Shown here piece after piece: positions 44,718 through 59,201 of a stretch of 64,000 nucleotides of DNA. The notes beneath the pieces were generated by a model. It searched no databases and was not told the origin of the DNA. It was given only the letters and a program-made list of their open reading frames with translations. The translations under genes and the position numbers were made by a program. The stretch lies in contig NZ_FCNZ02000002.1 in NCBI RefSeq assembly GCF_001544495.1, positions 1 to 64,000 of the forward strand, read 5' to 3'. Each line of letters opens with the position of its first letter. The stretch's first letter is position 1. This DNA is from Caballeronia telluris. GTDB lineage: Bacteria > Pseudomonadota > Gammaproteobacteria > Burkholderiales > Burkholderiaceae.

Positions 44718-44930
44718 AGCTCGCTATTGTAACAAGCGTCTCAGGCTGTTCAGGGCGCCACTCATGGCGGGCAAGGTCACGGTTGCGCGAGGCGAGCGTG
44801 GGTGCGGTCGGGTTGTGACCCGTTTGTCGGCCGCAGGCAGGAAAACCGCCGCCGACCGGAGAATAATGCCTTCGGTTGAAATATTTCGCCCGATTTTATC
44901 TGCGGCGCGCGCGACGGCGCCCAAGCGCAC

Positions 44931-45560
44931 TCATGCGCTCAGGCCGAACGGCTCCAGACTGCCGCGCCCCGGGCGCACCAGCACCGGCTCCTCGCCCGTC
45001 AGGTCGATGACCGTCGAAGGCTCGGCGGCGCACGCGCCCGCGTCGATCACGAGGTCGATCTGTTTTTCCAGCCGCTCGCGGATGTCCTCCGCGTCGTTGA
45101 GCGGCTCGGCGTCGGGCGGCAGGATCAGCGTCGAGCCGAGGAGCGGCTGGCCGAGCGCTTCCAGCAGCGCGAGCGTGATCGCGTGATCGGGCACGCGCAG
45201 GCCGATCGTCTTGCGCGACGGATGCGAGAGGCGTCGCGGCACTTCCTTCGTCGCCTGCAGGACGAACACATAAGGCCCCGGCGTCACCGATTTCAGCAGC
45301 CGGTACTGCCGGTTGTCGACCTGCGCGAAATTGGCGAGCTGCGACAGATCCCGCACCAGCAGCGACAGCAGTTGCTTCTCGTCGAGCCCGCGAATGCGGC
45401 GAATGCGCTCGACGGCGTCCTTGTCGTCGAGATGACAGGCGAGCGCATAGCTCGAATCGGTCGGCATCGCGATAACGCCGCCGTCGTTGATGATCTGCAC
45501 CGCCTGGTTGATCAGGCGCGGCTGCGGATTGTCCGGATGAATGCGAAAGAATTGAGACAT
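44931..45560 (-). CDS. YrdC/Sua5/YciO-family L-threonylcarbamoyladenylate synthase-like protein
   Basis: 209 residues from the ATG at 45560. The YrdC fold is clear: GGVIAMPTDSSYALACHL, KRRKNKQ-type ligands replaced by IRRIRGLDEKQLLSLLV, and the core HPSRKTIGLRVPDH. It matches YciO more closely than TsaC, so t6A synthesis is possible but not certain. The PHP gene lies 205 bases upstream. Confidence 0.85.
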   Translation of the reverse strand: MSQFFRIHPDNPQPRLINQAVQIINDGGVIAMPTDSSYALACHLDDKDAVERIRRIRGLDEKQLLSLLVRDLSQLANFAQVDNRQYRLLKSVTPGPYVFVLQATKEVPRRLSHPSRKTIGLRVPDHAITLALLEALGQPLLGSTLILPPDAEPLNDAEDIRERLEKQIDLVIDAGACAAEPSTVIDLTGEEPVLVRPGRGSLEPFGLSA

Positions 45561-45765
45561 GGCGGCGTGATGTTTTTGGTATCGCTTGTCGCGCGACGCA
45601 GCGGGAGCGCGGTTGCCGCACGGCTCGCGAAGCGCGGACGGTGCGGTTCGATTCAGAACGCGAACGGCGTAATGCATGATGTGAGCACCGTCTGAAGAAC
45701 TCGATGCAAACGTGCGAGAAACGTGCCAGGTGCGCCGATGCGTTCGCGCGCGCGCGGCGAGGCGC

Positions 45766-46596
45766 TCAGAGCCAGCGCTCCCAGACGGGCTTGAGATCGG
45801 AGGGAAGCGGCGGAAGCAGTCCGAGGTCGATCCGGCCTTCGCCCGCGCCGTGAAAGTCCGAGCCGCGCGACGCGTAAAAACCGTACCGGCGCGCGACGTC
45901 CGCGTACTCGCGATACTGGTCCGGCGTATGGCTGCCGGTCACCACTTCGATGGCATTGCCGCCCAATTCGATGAACTCGTCGAAGAGCGCGGCGAATTCG
46001 GTCGGCGTGAAGGTGTAGCGGCCGGGATGCGCGATGATCGCCTCGCCGCCCGCCTCCCTGATCCATTTCATGGCGTCCGTCAGTTTCGACCAGCGGTGGC
46101 CGACGAATCCCGGCTTGCCCTCGCCGAGATAGCGCGCGAAGACGTCCGAAGTCGATTGCGCGAGGCCCGCTTCCACCAGATACCGCGCGAAATGCGTGCG
46201 CGAGATCATCTTCGGGTCGTTCACGTAGCGCAGCGCGCCTTCGTAGCAATTCGGGATGCCGACCTTCGCGAGCGCCTCGCCGATCGCTTCACCGCGCGCG
46301 GCGCGGCCGTCGCGCGTGGCGGCGAGGCCGTCGAGCAGCTGCTGGTTTTGTGGGTCCACGTTCAGGCCGACGACGTGCACCGTGCGGCCCGCCCACGTCA
46401 CAGAAATTTCCACGCCCGCGAGATAGCGCATGCCGAGCGCTTCGGCCGTCTCGCGCGCTTCCTGCTGGCCGCCGAGCTGGTCGTGATCGGTGAGCGCCCA
46501 CAGCGTCACGCCGTTCGCGTGCGCGCGGCGCGCGACCTCGGCGGGCGCGAGCTGGCCGTCGGAGACGGTGGAGTGGCAGTGGAGATCGGCGTTCAT
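45766..46596 (-). CDS. PHP-domain phosphoesterase (RNase AM / YciV-like)
   Basis: 276 residues. PHP metal motifs: NADLHCHSTVSDG, WALTDHDQLGG, GVEISVTW, and AHPGRYTFT and SDFHGAGEG near the end. E. coli YciV (RNase AM) is a 5'-3' exoribonuclease on rRNA 5' ends and hydrolyses 3',5'-nucleotide bisphosphate. The gene is followed by the YciO-like gene, the same pairing as yciV-yciO in E. coli. Confidence 0.9.
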   Translation of the reverse strand: MNADLHCHSTVSDGQLAPAEVARRAHANGVTLWALTDHDQLGGQQEARETAEALGMRYLAGVEISVTWAGRTVHVVGLNVDPQNQQLLDGLAATRDGRAARGEAIGEALAKVGIPNCYEGALRYVNDPKMISRTHFARYLVEAGLAQSTSDVFARYLGEGKPGFVGHRWSKLTDAMKWIREAGGEAIIAHPGRYTFTPTEFAALFDEFIELGGNAIEVVTGSHTPDQYREYADVARRYGFYASRGSDFHGAGEGRIDLGLLPPLPSDLKPVWERWL

Positions 46597-46656
46597 CGTG
46601 GATAGGTTGAGAATTCACTGACATTCTACTGCAACGCACGATTCGGGCCGCGTGCC

Positions 46657-47550
46657 CTAGTCCTCGCAGAACTGCGCGATGAGCGCGGCGACGCGCTCGG
46701 GCTGGTCGTGATGCAGCATATGTCCGGCGTCCTCGATGATTTCCTCGCGCCAGTCGGGAAAAGCGGCAAAACGCGCCTTGAATTGGTCGAGCGGGACGTC
46801 GCCTGCGATCGACGCGAGCGTGGGCGAATGCGCGGCTTCGACGTGCAGCACCTTCGCGCGCACCTGCGACCAGACCGCCATCACTTCGTCGAGCCGGTAA
46901 AGCAGCGGTCCGCGCAGTTTGTGAGCGGGATCGGCGAGCAGGTGGAAGCGCCCGTCGTCACCCTCCTTCGACCAGTGTTGCGCCAGAAAACGCGCGCGCG
47001 GCCACGCAAGACGCGGATTCGTGCGGATCAGGCGCGCGGCGACTTCGTCGAGCGTCGCGTAGCTGCGCAGTTCGGGCGGCGCGCGCAGATCGTCGAGCCA
47101 TTGCGCGATGCGCGCGGGCGAGCGCTTCGGATCGCCCGCGGCGAGGCCGAAGCCTTCCAGATCAACGACCCGGCGAACGCGCCCTGGCCGCACGCCGGCG
47201 TACAGGCCGACGACGTTCGCGCCCATGCTGTGCCCGACGAGATTCACTTCGCCATGCGGCGCGTAGTGGTCGAGCAACACGTCGAGGTCGGCGAGGTAGT
47301 CCTGGAACCAGTAGTGGCCGCCGCCGCGCTCCGCGACCGGCCACGCGGACAGGCCGAAGCCGCGCGCATCGGGCGCGATCACCTGCCAGCCGTCGCCGAG
47401 CGCGTCGACGACGAACTGGAACGACGCCGCCACGTCCATCCAGCCGTGCAGCATGAAGAGCAGCGGCGCATCGGGCGATCGGGCGTCCCAGCGCCGCACG
47501 TGCAGGCGCACGCCGCGCGCATCGACGAATTCCGAGAAAGAAGTGCGCAT
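46657..47550 (-). CDS. Alpha/beta-fold hydrolase
   Basis: 297 residues from the ATG at 47550 (MRTSFSEFVDARG), with GGAGCC before it; a TTG at 47562 is possible. Nucleophile elbow GHSMGANVVG (Ser), oxyanion region FMLHGWMDVAASF, and His in DAGHMLHHDQPE form the expected triad. Substrate not identifiable from sequence. Confidence 0.88.
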   Translation of the reverse strand: MRTSFSEFVDARGVRLHVRRWDARSPDAPLLFMLHGWMDVAASFQFVVDALGDGWQVIAPDARGFGLSAWPVAERGGGHYWFQDYLADLDVLLDHYAPHGEVNLVGHSMGANVVGLYAGVRPGRVRRVVDLEGFGLAAGDPKRSPARIAQWLDDLRAPPELRSYATLDEVAARLIRTNPRLAWPRARFLAQHWSKEGDDGRFHLLADPAHKLRGPLLYRLDEVMAVWSQVRAKVLHVEAAHSPTLASIAGDVPLDQFKARFAAFPDWREEIIEDAGHMLHHDQPERVAALIAQFCED

Positions 47551-47610
47551 CGCCGGCTCCAAAAAGAATGATCGTTCGATTATAGCCAGCGGCGCTAATT
47601 CTGAGATGCG

Positions 47611-48447
47611 CTAGTCGTCGAGTTGCGCGAGTGCGCGCAGTTCTGCTTCGTCGAAACCGGCGTCGCGGCGCGCCTCGAAGTTGAACGGGCCGCGCAGTTT
47701 CGGCGCGCGGTACTGCCCGGCGAGTCGCGCGTAGGTGAGATGCGGATCGGCGCCGGCCGCGTCGCACAGATGCCGGAACCAGCGATTGCCGATCAGCACG
47801 TGGCCGATTTCGTCGCGCAGGATCACGTCGAGAATCGCCGCCGACGCGTGGTCGCCCGCCTGCATAAGGCGCTTGCGGATCGGCGGCGACGCGTCGAGAC
47901 CGCGCGCCTCCAGCGTGCGCGGGACGAGCGCCATGCGCGCGAGCACGTCATCGCGGGTACGCTCGGCCATTTCCCACAGGCCGTCGTGCGCCGGAAAGTC
48001 GCCGTAGACGTGGCCGAACTCGCCAAGCCGCGCGCTCAGCAGCGAAAAGTGATGCGCCTCTTCGGCCGAGACTTTCAACCAATCGAGATAAAACTCATCC
48101 GGCATCGACGGGAAGCGCCAGACGGCGTCAAGCGCGAGGTTGATCGCGTTGAATTCGATGTGCGCGAGCGCGTGCAGGAGCACCGCCCGCCCCGCTTCGG
48201 TCTGCATCCCGCGGCGCTTGAGCGATCCCGGTTCGACGAGCGGCGGCCGCTCGGGCCGGCCCGGCAGGCCGCCGGGTTCGGCAAGCCGCAGCGCAGGATC
48301 GACCGATACCTCGCCGGCCCGTACGCGTACATGGAGCGCACGGGCGCGCGCGGCTTTTGTCTGCGGATCGCGTTCGCAGAGGATGTCGAGCGCCGTCTGG
48401 CGGGCGCAACGCGAATCGGAATCGATCGGAGAGGAAGGGTCGGGCAT
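47611..48447 (-). CDS. DUF455 ferritin-like protein
   Basis: 278 residues from the ATG at 48447 (MPDPSSPIDSDSR). Ferritin-like four-helix pattern with probable di-iron ligands in AHIEFNAINLALDA, SAEEAHHFSLLSARL and LRDEIGHVLIGN. DUF455 proteins are related to tRNA-modifying monooxygenase MiaE in fold; role unknown. Confidence 0.88.
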   Translation of the reverse strand: MPDPSSPIDSDSRCARQTALDILCERDPQTKAARARALHVRVRAGEVSVDPALRLAEPGGLPGRPERPPLVEPGSLKRRGMQTEAGRAVLLHALAHIEFNAINLALDAVWRFPSMPDEFYLDWLKVSAEEAHHFSLLSARLGEFGHVYGDFPAHDGLWEMAERTRDDVLARMALVPRTLEARGLDASPPIRKRLMQAGDHASAAILDVILRDEIGHVLIGNRWFRHLCDAAGADPHLTYARLAGQYRAPKLRGPFNFEARRDAGFDEAELRALAQLDD

Positions 48448-48630
48448 GGCGGGGAACGTTCGGGCAGTAGAGACGGGCTTGGCGCGCAAAAGGCTAAAAT
48501 GGCGCTTTACGAACCGGACTTCGCCCTCGGACAAAGCTGAAAAGGTACGCCGCCGTCCGGCATTGTAGCGCCGGGTTCGCGTGCCGAAGCCGCCGATGCG
48601 CGCACCGTCCCCACCGACCAGGAGACACAG

Positions 48631-49155
48631 TTGGCCATCTACAAGCTCGGCGACGAGGCACCCACCATCCACGAAAGCGTGTTTCTCGCGGATACCGCGA
48701 CCATCATCGGCCGCGTGACGCTCGAGGAAAATTCGAGCGTCTGGTTCGGCGCGGCGCTGCGCGGCGACAACGAGCCGATCGTCGTCGGGCGCGGCAGCAA
48801 CGTCCAGGAAGGCGCGATCCTGCACGCCGACCCCGGTTTTCCGCTGACCATCGAGGCGAACGTGACCGTCGGCCATCAGGCGATGCTGCACGGCTGCACG
48901 ATCAAGGAAGGCGCGCTGATCGGAATCCAGGCGGTGGTCTTGAATGGCGCGGTAATCGGCCGCAACTGTCTGGTTGGCGCGGGCGCGGTGGTGACCGAAG
49001 GCAAGGTGTTTCCCGACAACACGCTGATTCTCGGCTCGCCCGCGAAAGCCGTGCGCGAGATGACCGAGGCGGACATCGCCCGCATCCAGTCGGCTACGCG
49101 CAGTTACGCGGACCGGCGCGAATACTACAAGGCGCAACTCGTGCGGATCGGCTGA
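48631..49155 (+). CDS. Gamma-carbonic anhydrase-like hexapeptide protein
   Basis: 174 residues. Left-handed beta helix of the YrdA/PaaY type, with histidine ligands in ILHADPGF and TVGHQAMLHGC, and hexapeptide runs such as CTIKEGALIGIQAVVLNGAV. The start is a TTG at 48631 preceded by CAGGAGACACAG; no ATG fits. HslO follows 46 bases later on the same strand. Confidence 0.92.
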   Translation: MAIYKLGDEAPTIHESVFLADTATIIGRVTLEENSSVWFGAALRGDNEPIVVGRGSNVQEGAILHADPGFPLTIEANVTVGHQAMLHGCTIKEGALIGIQAVVLNGAVIGRNCLVGAGAVVTEGKVFPDNTLILGSPAKAVREMTEADIARIQSATRSYADRREYYKAQLVRIG

Positions 49156-49201
49156 AAGGCGATCCGCGGCACGACGTGGCGCCGTATCGAAAGGAAGAGT
49201 T

Positions 49202-50152
49202 GTGAACGACCAGTTGCAGAAATTCATGTTCAACGCGGCGCCCGTGCGCGGCGAAATCGTCTCGCTGCGCAATACGTGGCAGGAAGTGCTCGCGCGCCGC
49301 TCGTATCCGGTGCCCGTGCGTAACGTGCTCGGCGAGATGACGGCCGCCTGCGCGCTCCTGTCGGCGAACCTCAAGTTCGACGGCACGCTCATCATGCAGA
49401 TCTACGGCGACGGGCCGGTGACGATGCTGGTCGTCCAGTGCAGTTCGGATCTTTCGCTGCGCGCCACGGCGAAACTCGCCGATGACGCCGCCGAGCGCAT
49501 CACCGAAGGCATGTCGCTCGCGGACCTGCTCAACCAGCACGGACGCGGCCGCTGCGTGATCACGCTCGATCCGATCGAGAAGAAGCCGGGTCAGCAGCCG
49601 TATCAGGGCATCGTGCCGCTGTCGGGCGAGCACGGTCCGCTCGGCTCGATGGCCGAGGTGCTGGAACATTACATGCATCACTCGGAGCAGCTCGACACGC
49701 GCATGTGGCTCGCGGCGAATACGGATCGCGCGGTCGGCATGCTTTTGCAGAAACTCCCGGGCGACGGCGGCATCGTCCCGCATCCGGGCGAGCACGACGC
49801 CGATACGTGGCAGCGCGTGTGTCATCTGGGCAGCACGCTCTCTGTTGACGAACTGCTCGGCGAAGAGCCCGAAACCGTGTTCCGGCGTCTCTTCTGGCAG
49901 GAAAACGTGCAGCATTTCGAACCGGCCGCTACGCGTTTTCAGTGTTCCTGTTCGCGTGAGAAAGTCGGCGGGATGCTGAAGATGCTGGGTCGCGAGGAAG
50001 TCGATGGCGTGATCGACGAACGCGGCAGCGTCGAGGTGCATTGCGAGTTCTGCAATCAGCGCTACGAATTCGACCCCGTCGACGTTGCGCAACTTTTTGT
50101 CGCAAAGGAACTCTCACAAGGAGTGAGCGAGGCGTCTCAACAGCGTCATTGA
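49202..50152 (+). CDS. hslO: 33 kDa redox chaperone Hsp33
   Basis: 316 residues. Redox-regulated holdase activated by oxidative stress. The C-terminal zinc switch is intact: QCSCSREKV and EVHCEFCNQRYEF (CxC...CxxC). GTG start at 49202 after AAGGAAGAG. It is longer than the E. coli protein (292), mainly at the C-terminus, which ends SEASQQRH. Confidence 0.96.
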   Translation: MNDQLQKFMFNAAPVRGEIVSLRNTWQEVLARRSYPVPVRNVLGEMTAACALLSANLKFDGTLIMQIYGDGPVTMLVVQCSSDLSLRATAKLADDAAERITEGMSLADLLNQHGRGRCVITLDPIEKKPGQQPYQGIVPLSGEHGPLGSMAEVLEHYMHHSEQLDTRMWLAANTDRAVGMLLQKLPGDGGIVPHPGEHDADTWQRVCHLGSTLSVDELLGEEPETVFRRLFWQENVQHFEPAATRFQCSCSREKVGGMLKMLGREEVDGVIDERGSVEVHCEFCNQRYEFDPVDVAQLFVAKELSQGVSEASQQRH

Positions 50153-50290
50153 GCCTTGATTTCACGAAGGTTTTATCGGCACGGGCGCACGCTGGCGCTG
50201 TCTGTGCCGGGTGGACCGCGCGCCGTGAGCGCGTGTTCCGGCACGATATGATTCAGGTCTGTCTGGTTCTACGGCCCGCTGGAGGTCGAT

Positions 50291-50653
50291 ATGAAAAAAG
50301 CTGCGTGGTTCCGGGGTGTTTCGTTGTCGGTATGCGCGTTGTCGGCCGCCGCGTTGCTCGCGGCCTGCACGATGGACCCGCCCGGCCCGTCGCCGATCTA
50401 TAGCCGCCTGCCTTCGGCTCAAACCCAGCCGCAGCAGCCGCTGTCGAAGGACGAGCAGCAACGCTACAACCAGATCGATCAGCAAGTGCTCGCCGAGCAA
50501 AAGCAAGCGATGGCCGCCGACGCCGCCGCACAGGCGTGGTCGCAGTATTACCGTGCGCCCGTCAGCATCTACGGCGGGTATTCCAGCGGCGGCTGGGGCG
50601 GCGGTCCGTACTGGGGAACCGGCATCGGTTTCGGAACCGGTTACTCGTGGTAA
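50291..50653 (+). CDS. Small lipoprotein with Gly/Tyr-rich end
   Basis: 120 residues. Lipobox ALLAAC (Cys26) after a signal peptide starting MKKAAWFRG. The middle part is Gln-rich (AQTQPQQPLSKDEQQRYNQ) and the last 30 residues are rich in Gly, Tyr and Trp (SSGGWGGGPYWGTGIGFG). GGAGGT precedes the ATG. Function unknown. Confidence 0.82.
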   Translation: MKKAAWFRGVSLSVCALSAAALLAACTMDPPGPSPIYSRLPSAQTQPQQPLSKDEQQRYNQIDQQVLAEQKQAMAADAAAQAWSQYYRAPVSIYGGYSSGGWGGGPYWGTGIGFGTGYSW

Positions 50654-50671
50654 AGACGAAGCGTCGAAACG

Positions 50672-50697
50672 AAAAAAGCGCGGTCGATGACCGCGCT
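50672..50697 (-). terminator. Terminator of ftsB (bidirectional stem)
   Basis: AGCGCGGTC (50677-50685) and GACCGCGCT (50689-50697) form the stem. On the minus strand it is followed by TTTTTTC. It separates the convergent lipoprotein and ftsB genes. Confidence 0.85.
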
Positions 50698-50722
50698 GTT
50701 CTTATGCCGATGACCTTCCCGT

Positions 50723-51178
50723 TCAGCCGCCCTGCTTCTTTTTCGCGTCTTCCTTTTCCTTCGCGGCCTTCTTCTCGAACGCGCGGCGTTCTTCCTTCGA
50801 ACGCGACACGGGATTCGGCACCACCCGCAGGGGCGCCGCCGACACCTGACCGCGCGTCGACGCATTCGCGCTAGGCGCGTTCGCCGAGTTGACGGGCGCG
50901 GCGGAATTCGGCGAGACGAACTGCACGAAGACCTCGCTGTCCTTCATCATGCCCATCTCATAGCGCGCGCGCTCCTCGACGGCCGCCGTGCCGCTCTGCA
51001 AATCCTGGACTTCGCCCTGCACGCGTTCGTTGCGCAGTTTGAGGTCGGCGTTCTTCTGGGTCTGCTGCGCGAGTTGTCCCTGCAATTCGTGGACGCGCAG
51101 CCAACCCCCATGTCCCCACCACAGCGGATATTGGATCAGCGCCAGCAGGAGGATGAGGACGACAGTGACAAGCCGCAT
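50723..51178 (-). CDS. ftsB: Cell division protein FtsB
   Basis: 151 residues. One N-terminal membrane segment ([19 protein letters not shown]) and a coiled coil ([20 protein letters not shown]) ending in [20 protein letters not shown]. With FtsL and FtsQ it activates septal peptidoglycan synthesis. The tail beyond residue 95 is long, low-complexity and charged ([19 protein letters not shown]), making the protein longer than E. coli FtsB (103). It follows eno, the usual order. Confidence 0.93.
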   Translation of the reverse strand: MRLVTVVLILLLALIQYPLWWGHGGWLRVHELQGQLAQQTQKNADLKLRNERVQGEVQDLQSGTAAVEERARYEMGMMKDSEVFVQFVSPNSAAPVNSANAPSANASTRGQVSAAPLRVVPNPVSRSKEERRAFEKKAAKEKEDAKKKQGG

Positions 51179-51266
51179 TGAGAGAGCCGAAATAAGCGCC
51201 GCCCGGCGTTCGAAACGCGAGGGCGGCGGGCTGAAAAATTAACTAACGTCCAATTCGGCTAAAGCT

Positions 51267-52610
<1,344 letters not shown>

Positions 52611-52660
52611 TCAAGATTTTCGAAGGAAGCGGAGACGCGGGCACGGATGTGCCGCTCCGC

Positions 52661-52948
52661 TCAGACTCCTTCGACCACCATCAGGTTCACCCGCGCCGCG
52701 CCTTCGCGGACCTGCCTCGCGGCTTCATATTCGGCGGAATGATAGAACGTCTTTGCTGCTTCGAAGGAAGGAAATTCGAGGACGACGGTGCGCGAATGGA
52801 ACGCGCCTTCGAGCGTTTCGCTCTGGCCGCCGCGCACGAGGTACGTGCCGCCGTGCGCTTCGATCGCCGCCGGCGCGAGCGCACGGTAATCGGCGTACTG
52901 CTCGGGGTTCGTCACTTCCATGTTCGCGATGATGTAGCCTTTCGCCAC
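52661..52948 (-). CDS. DUF1330 family protein
   Basis: 95 residues, ferredoxin-like alpha/beta dimeric barrel pattern. Key motif VRGGQSETLEGAFHSRTVVL and FEAAKTFYHSAEY are typical of DUF1330. Function unknown. It lies between kdsA and eno, a position common in Burkholderia. Confidence 0.88.
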   Translation of the reverse strand: MAKGYIIANMEVTNPEQYADYRALAPAAIEAHGGTYLVRGGQSETLEGAFHSRTVVLEFPSFEAAKTFYHSAEYEAARQVREGAARVNLMVVEGV

Positions 52949-53031
52949 TGAGTTCTCCCCCTGTCCGATGCTGCTTTGTGCAGCGATTTTTTTGATGCGA
53001 ACGCCGCGACCGCGACGTTCGCGACGCGCTT

Positions 53032-56538
<3,507 letters not shown>

Positions 56539-56578
56539 GCGGTGAGCGCTCCTCTGTCGCGTGTTTTTCTTGTTCCGT

Positions 56579-59173
56579 TCACCGGTCCATCCAGTAGCGC
56601 GCGTGCGTCTGCCGGTAGCGTTCGAGCGAAATCGCCGATGAAACCTCGATGCGCGCGGCGCCGTCTTCGTCGCTGCGCGAGAGTTCGAGCCCGCGCAGGC
56701 GATAACGCTGGAAAACGGTCGGATGCGGATGGTGAAAACGGTTGCGATAGCCTACCTGAAATACCGCGACGAGCGGCCTGACGGAATCGAGGAAAGGCTC
56801 GGTCGACGATGTCTTGCTGCCGTGATGCGGCACGACGAGCACGTCGGCACGCAACGCGCCGGCGTCGCGCCGCAGGAGCGTGCGCTCGACGTCCGCTTCG
56901 ATGTCGGCGGCGAGCAAGGCCGAACGGCCCGCCGCGCTCGTCACCTTCAGCACGCACGACTGCGCGTTCGGCTTGCCCGCAAGCGGCGCAGGATCGGGCC
57001 AGAGCATCGCGAACTCCACGCCGTCCCACGTCCAGCGCTGGCCTGCCGCGCAGCGCAGCGCGTCTGCGTGGTGCGCTGCGGCGGTTCGCCAGAGCGCGTC
57101 TTGCGGCGGCAGCGAAGCCACGAACTCGCGCACGGCGATCGATTGCAGCACGGCCGGCGCGCCGCCCGCGTGATCCGAATCGGAATGGCTGATGACGAGC
57201 GCGTCGAGCGTCGTCGCGCCATCGGCGAAAAGGTACGGCACGACGATCCGCTCGCCCGCGTGCGTCGATTCAGGTCCGGGACCGGCGTCGAAGAGCAGCG
57301 TGTGGTGCGCCGTTTCGATGACGACCGACGAACCCTGCCCGATGTCGAGCGCGGTCAGCCGGAATGCGCCCGGCGCGGGCGCGTGAGGCGCGGGCAAGAC
57401 GAGCGGCAGCCAGGTCAGTGGCGCGGCGAAGCCCAACGGCCAACCGCGCGGCGCGAGTGCCCACGCGACACCCGCCGCAGCCGCCGCCAGTGCGAACGGT
57501 CCGGGCTGCGGCAGGCGCCACAACGCCCACGGCAGGCTCGTGAAATGCGCGAGCACGTCGCACATGATCGCGAGAAGGCTGTGCGCGAACTGATAAGCGA
57601 AGCCGTCGAGCGGTGCGGGCAGCAGCACGCCCGCGAGCACCGTCGGCGTGACGAGCATGCTGACCCACGGAATCGCGATGGCGTTCGCCAGTGGGCCGAT
57701 CAGCGGAATCTGCGAAAACCAGTAGGCGGTGAGCGGCGCGAGCGCGATCGTCACCGCATATTGGACACGCGCGCTCGACGCGGCGTGCGCGCGCAGGCGG
57801 CTGGCCGTGCTGCGCGCACGCGCCGACCAGCGCGCGAAGCGCCGTGTCGCGGGCGGTTCGATCGGGTTCAGGAGCGCGGCGTCCTTGTTTGCGCGCTCGT
57901 CAGCACCCGCTTCCGTCGCGCGCTGACGCGCTTCGTAGGCGTCGACGTCGCGTGAGGTTTCCTCGCGACCGTCGTCGCCACGCCCTTTCGACGCCCGCCG
58001 CCCGTGCGCCGCGATCGCGAAGAGGATCGCGCCAACGGCACAGAACGACAGCCAGAACCCGGCCGCCGTAACCGCCCACGGATCGGCGAGGAGCACGAGC
58101 GCGAGCGCCCACGCCAGCACGAGCGACGGCGCAAGCCGCCGCCCTGCCATCGACGCGAGCGCGACGACGCCGAGCATCCACAACGCGCGCTGCGCCGGCA
58201 CGTTGAATCCGGCGAGACCTGCGTAAGACGCCGCGAACACCGCCGCGCCGCCCGCTGCCACTTTCTGCGCGGCCACGCAAAGCGGCAGCGGCACACCGCG
58301 CCAGCGCGCGCGGCGCCATAGAAAACCGGTCAGCCACGCCGCCAGCCCCGCGACGAAGCCGATATGCAGCCCCGAGATTGCCACCAGATGGCTCGTGCCG
58401 GTCGCGCGCATCAGCGCCCAGTCGTCGTCGCTCACGTCGTCCTGCGCGCCCACCGCCAGCGCCACGACAATCCCGCGATGCCGCGCCGCGCCGAGCGTGC
58501 GCCCGATGCGTTCGCGCAAATGCGCCCGCAGACGGTCGATCGCCAGCGCGATGCCGTGCGCGTCGCGAGGCAGCCGGCGCGCGCTCGCGTTCTCCGCCAC
58601 ATAGCCCGTCGCGCGGATATCGCGTGCGAGGAGCGCCGCTTCGGCGTCGCGCGCCCCGAAGTTCGCGTTGGCGTGGGTGCGCTTCAGACGGACCGTCAAC
58701 GTCCAGCGCTGGCCGGCAACCAACGCGGGCGGCGGCGCGCCAACGACGGCGAGCCACGACAATTGCACGACGCGCGGAAAGTCGCGCAGCTTTGCATCGT
58801 TCGACTCGACCTGGAAGAGAAAGCGCGCGCCATCGTCGTCGCTTGACGGCAGCCCGCGCACGTAGCCGTTCAAAACGATATTGCGCCCTTCGTAGGCAAC
58901 CGGAAGCTGCGCCTGCATGCGATCATCGGCGCGCACGGCCGCGTAACCGAAGCCGAACACGAAAGCCCCGGCCAGCAGCGCGCCGCGATACCGCCGAGCC
59001 AGCACGCACGCGCAGCAGAACACCACGCACAAGCCGAACCACTCGCCCCACCCCGGCAACGCGGCCTGCTGCTGCAACCATCCGACACCCAGCGCGAACC
59101 CGATCAGTACACCCCGCACGCACGCCTCGCCCAAGTTCATGACGAGCGCATCCGCACCGGATGACCGATTCAT
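56579..59173 (-). CDS. comEC: DNA internalisation / competence protein ComEC
   Basis: 864 residues. Forms the inner-membrane channel for single-stranded DNA uptake in natural transformation. The N-terminal DUF4131 segment and the polytopic Competence domain (GTSHLVAISGLHIGFVAGLA) precede a C-terminal MBL-like domain from about residue 615: LTALDIGQGSSVVIE, ISHSDSDHAGGAP and VVPHHGSKTSSTEPF. A charged loop of about 70 residues interrupts the membrane domain (ASKGRGDDGREET). Start ATG 59173. Confidence 0.93.
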   Translation of the reverse strand: MNRSSGADALVMNLGEACVRGVLIGFALGVGWLQQQAALPGWGEWFGLCVVFCCACVLARRYRGALLAGAFVFGFGYAAVRADDRMQAQLPVAYEGRNIVLNGYVRGLPSSDDDGARFLFQVESNDAKLRDFPRVVQLSWLAVVGAPPPALVAGQRWTLTVRLKRTHANANFGARDAEAALLARDIRATGYVAENASARRLPRDAHGIALAIDRLRAHLRERIGRTLGAARHRGIVVALAVGAQDDVSDDDWALMRATGTSHLVAISGLHIGFVAGLAAWLTGFLWRRARWRGVPLPLCVAAQKVAAGGAAVFAASYAGLAGFNVPAQRALWMLGVVALASMAGRRLAPSLVLAWALALVLLADPWAVTAAGFWLSFCAVGAILFAIAAHGRRASKGRGDDGREETSRDVDAYEARQRATEAGADERANKDAALLNPIEPPATRRFARWSARARSTASRLRAHAASSARVQYAVTIALAPLTAYWFSQIPLIGPLANAIAIPWVSMLVTPTVLAGVLLPAPLDGFAYQFAHSLLAIMCDVLAHFTSLPWALWRLPQPGPFALAAAAAGVAWALAPRGWPLGFAAPLTWLPLVLPAPHAPAPGAFRLTALDIGQGSSVVIETAHHTLLFDAGPGPESTHAGERIVVPYLFADGATTLDALVISHSDSDHAGGAPAVLQSIAVREFVASLPPQDALWRTAAAHHADALRCAAGQRWTWDGVEFAMLWPDPAPLAGKPNAQSCVLKVTSAAGRSALLAADIEADVERTLLRRDAGALRADVLVVPHHGSKTSSTEPFLDSVRPLVAVFQVGYRNRFHHPHPTVFQRYRLRGLELSRSDEDGAARIEVSSAISLERYRQTHARYWMDR

Positions 59174-59201
59174 CCGATGTCCGTCGTCGACACGACAACG
59201 A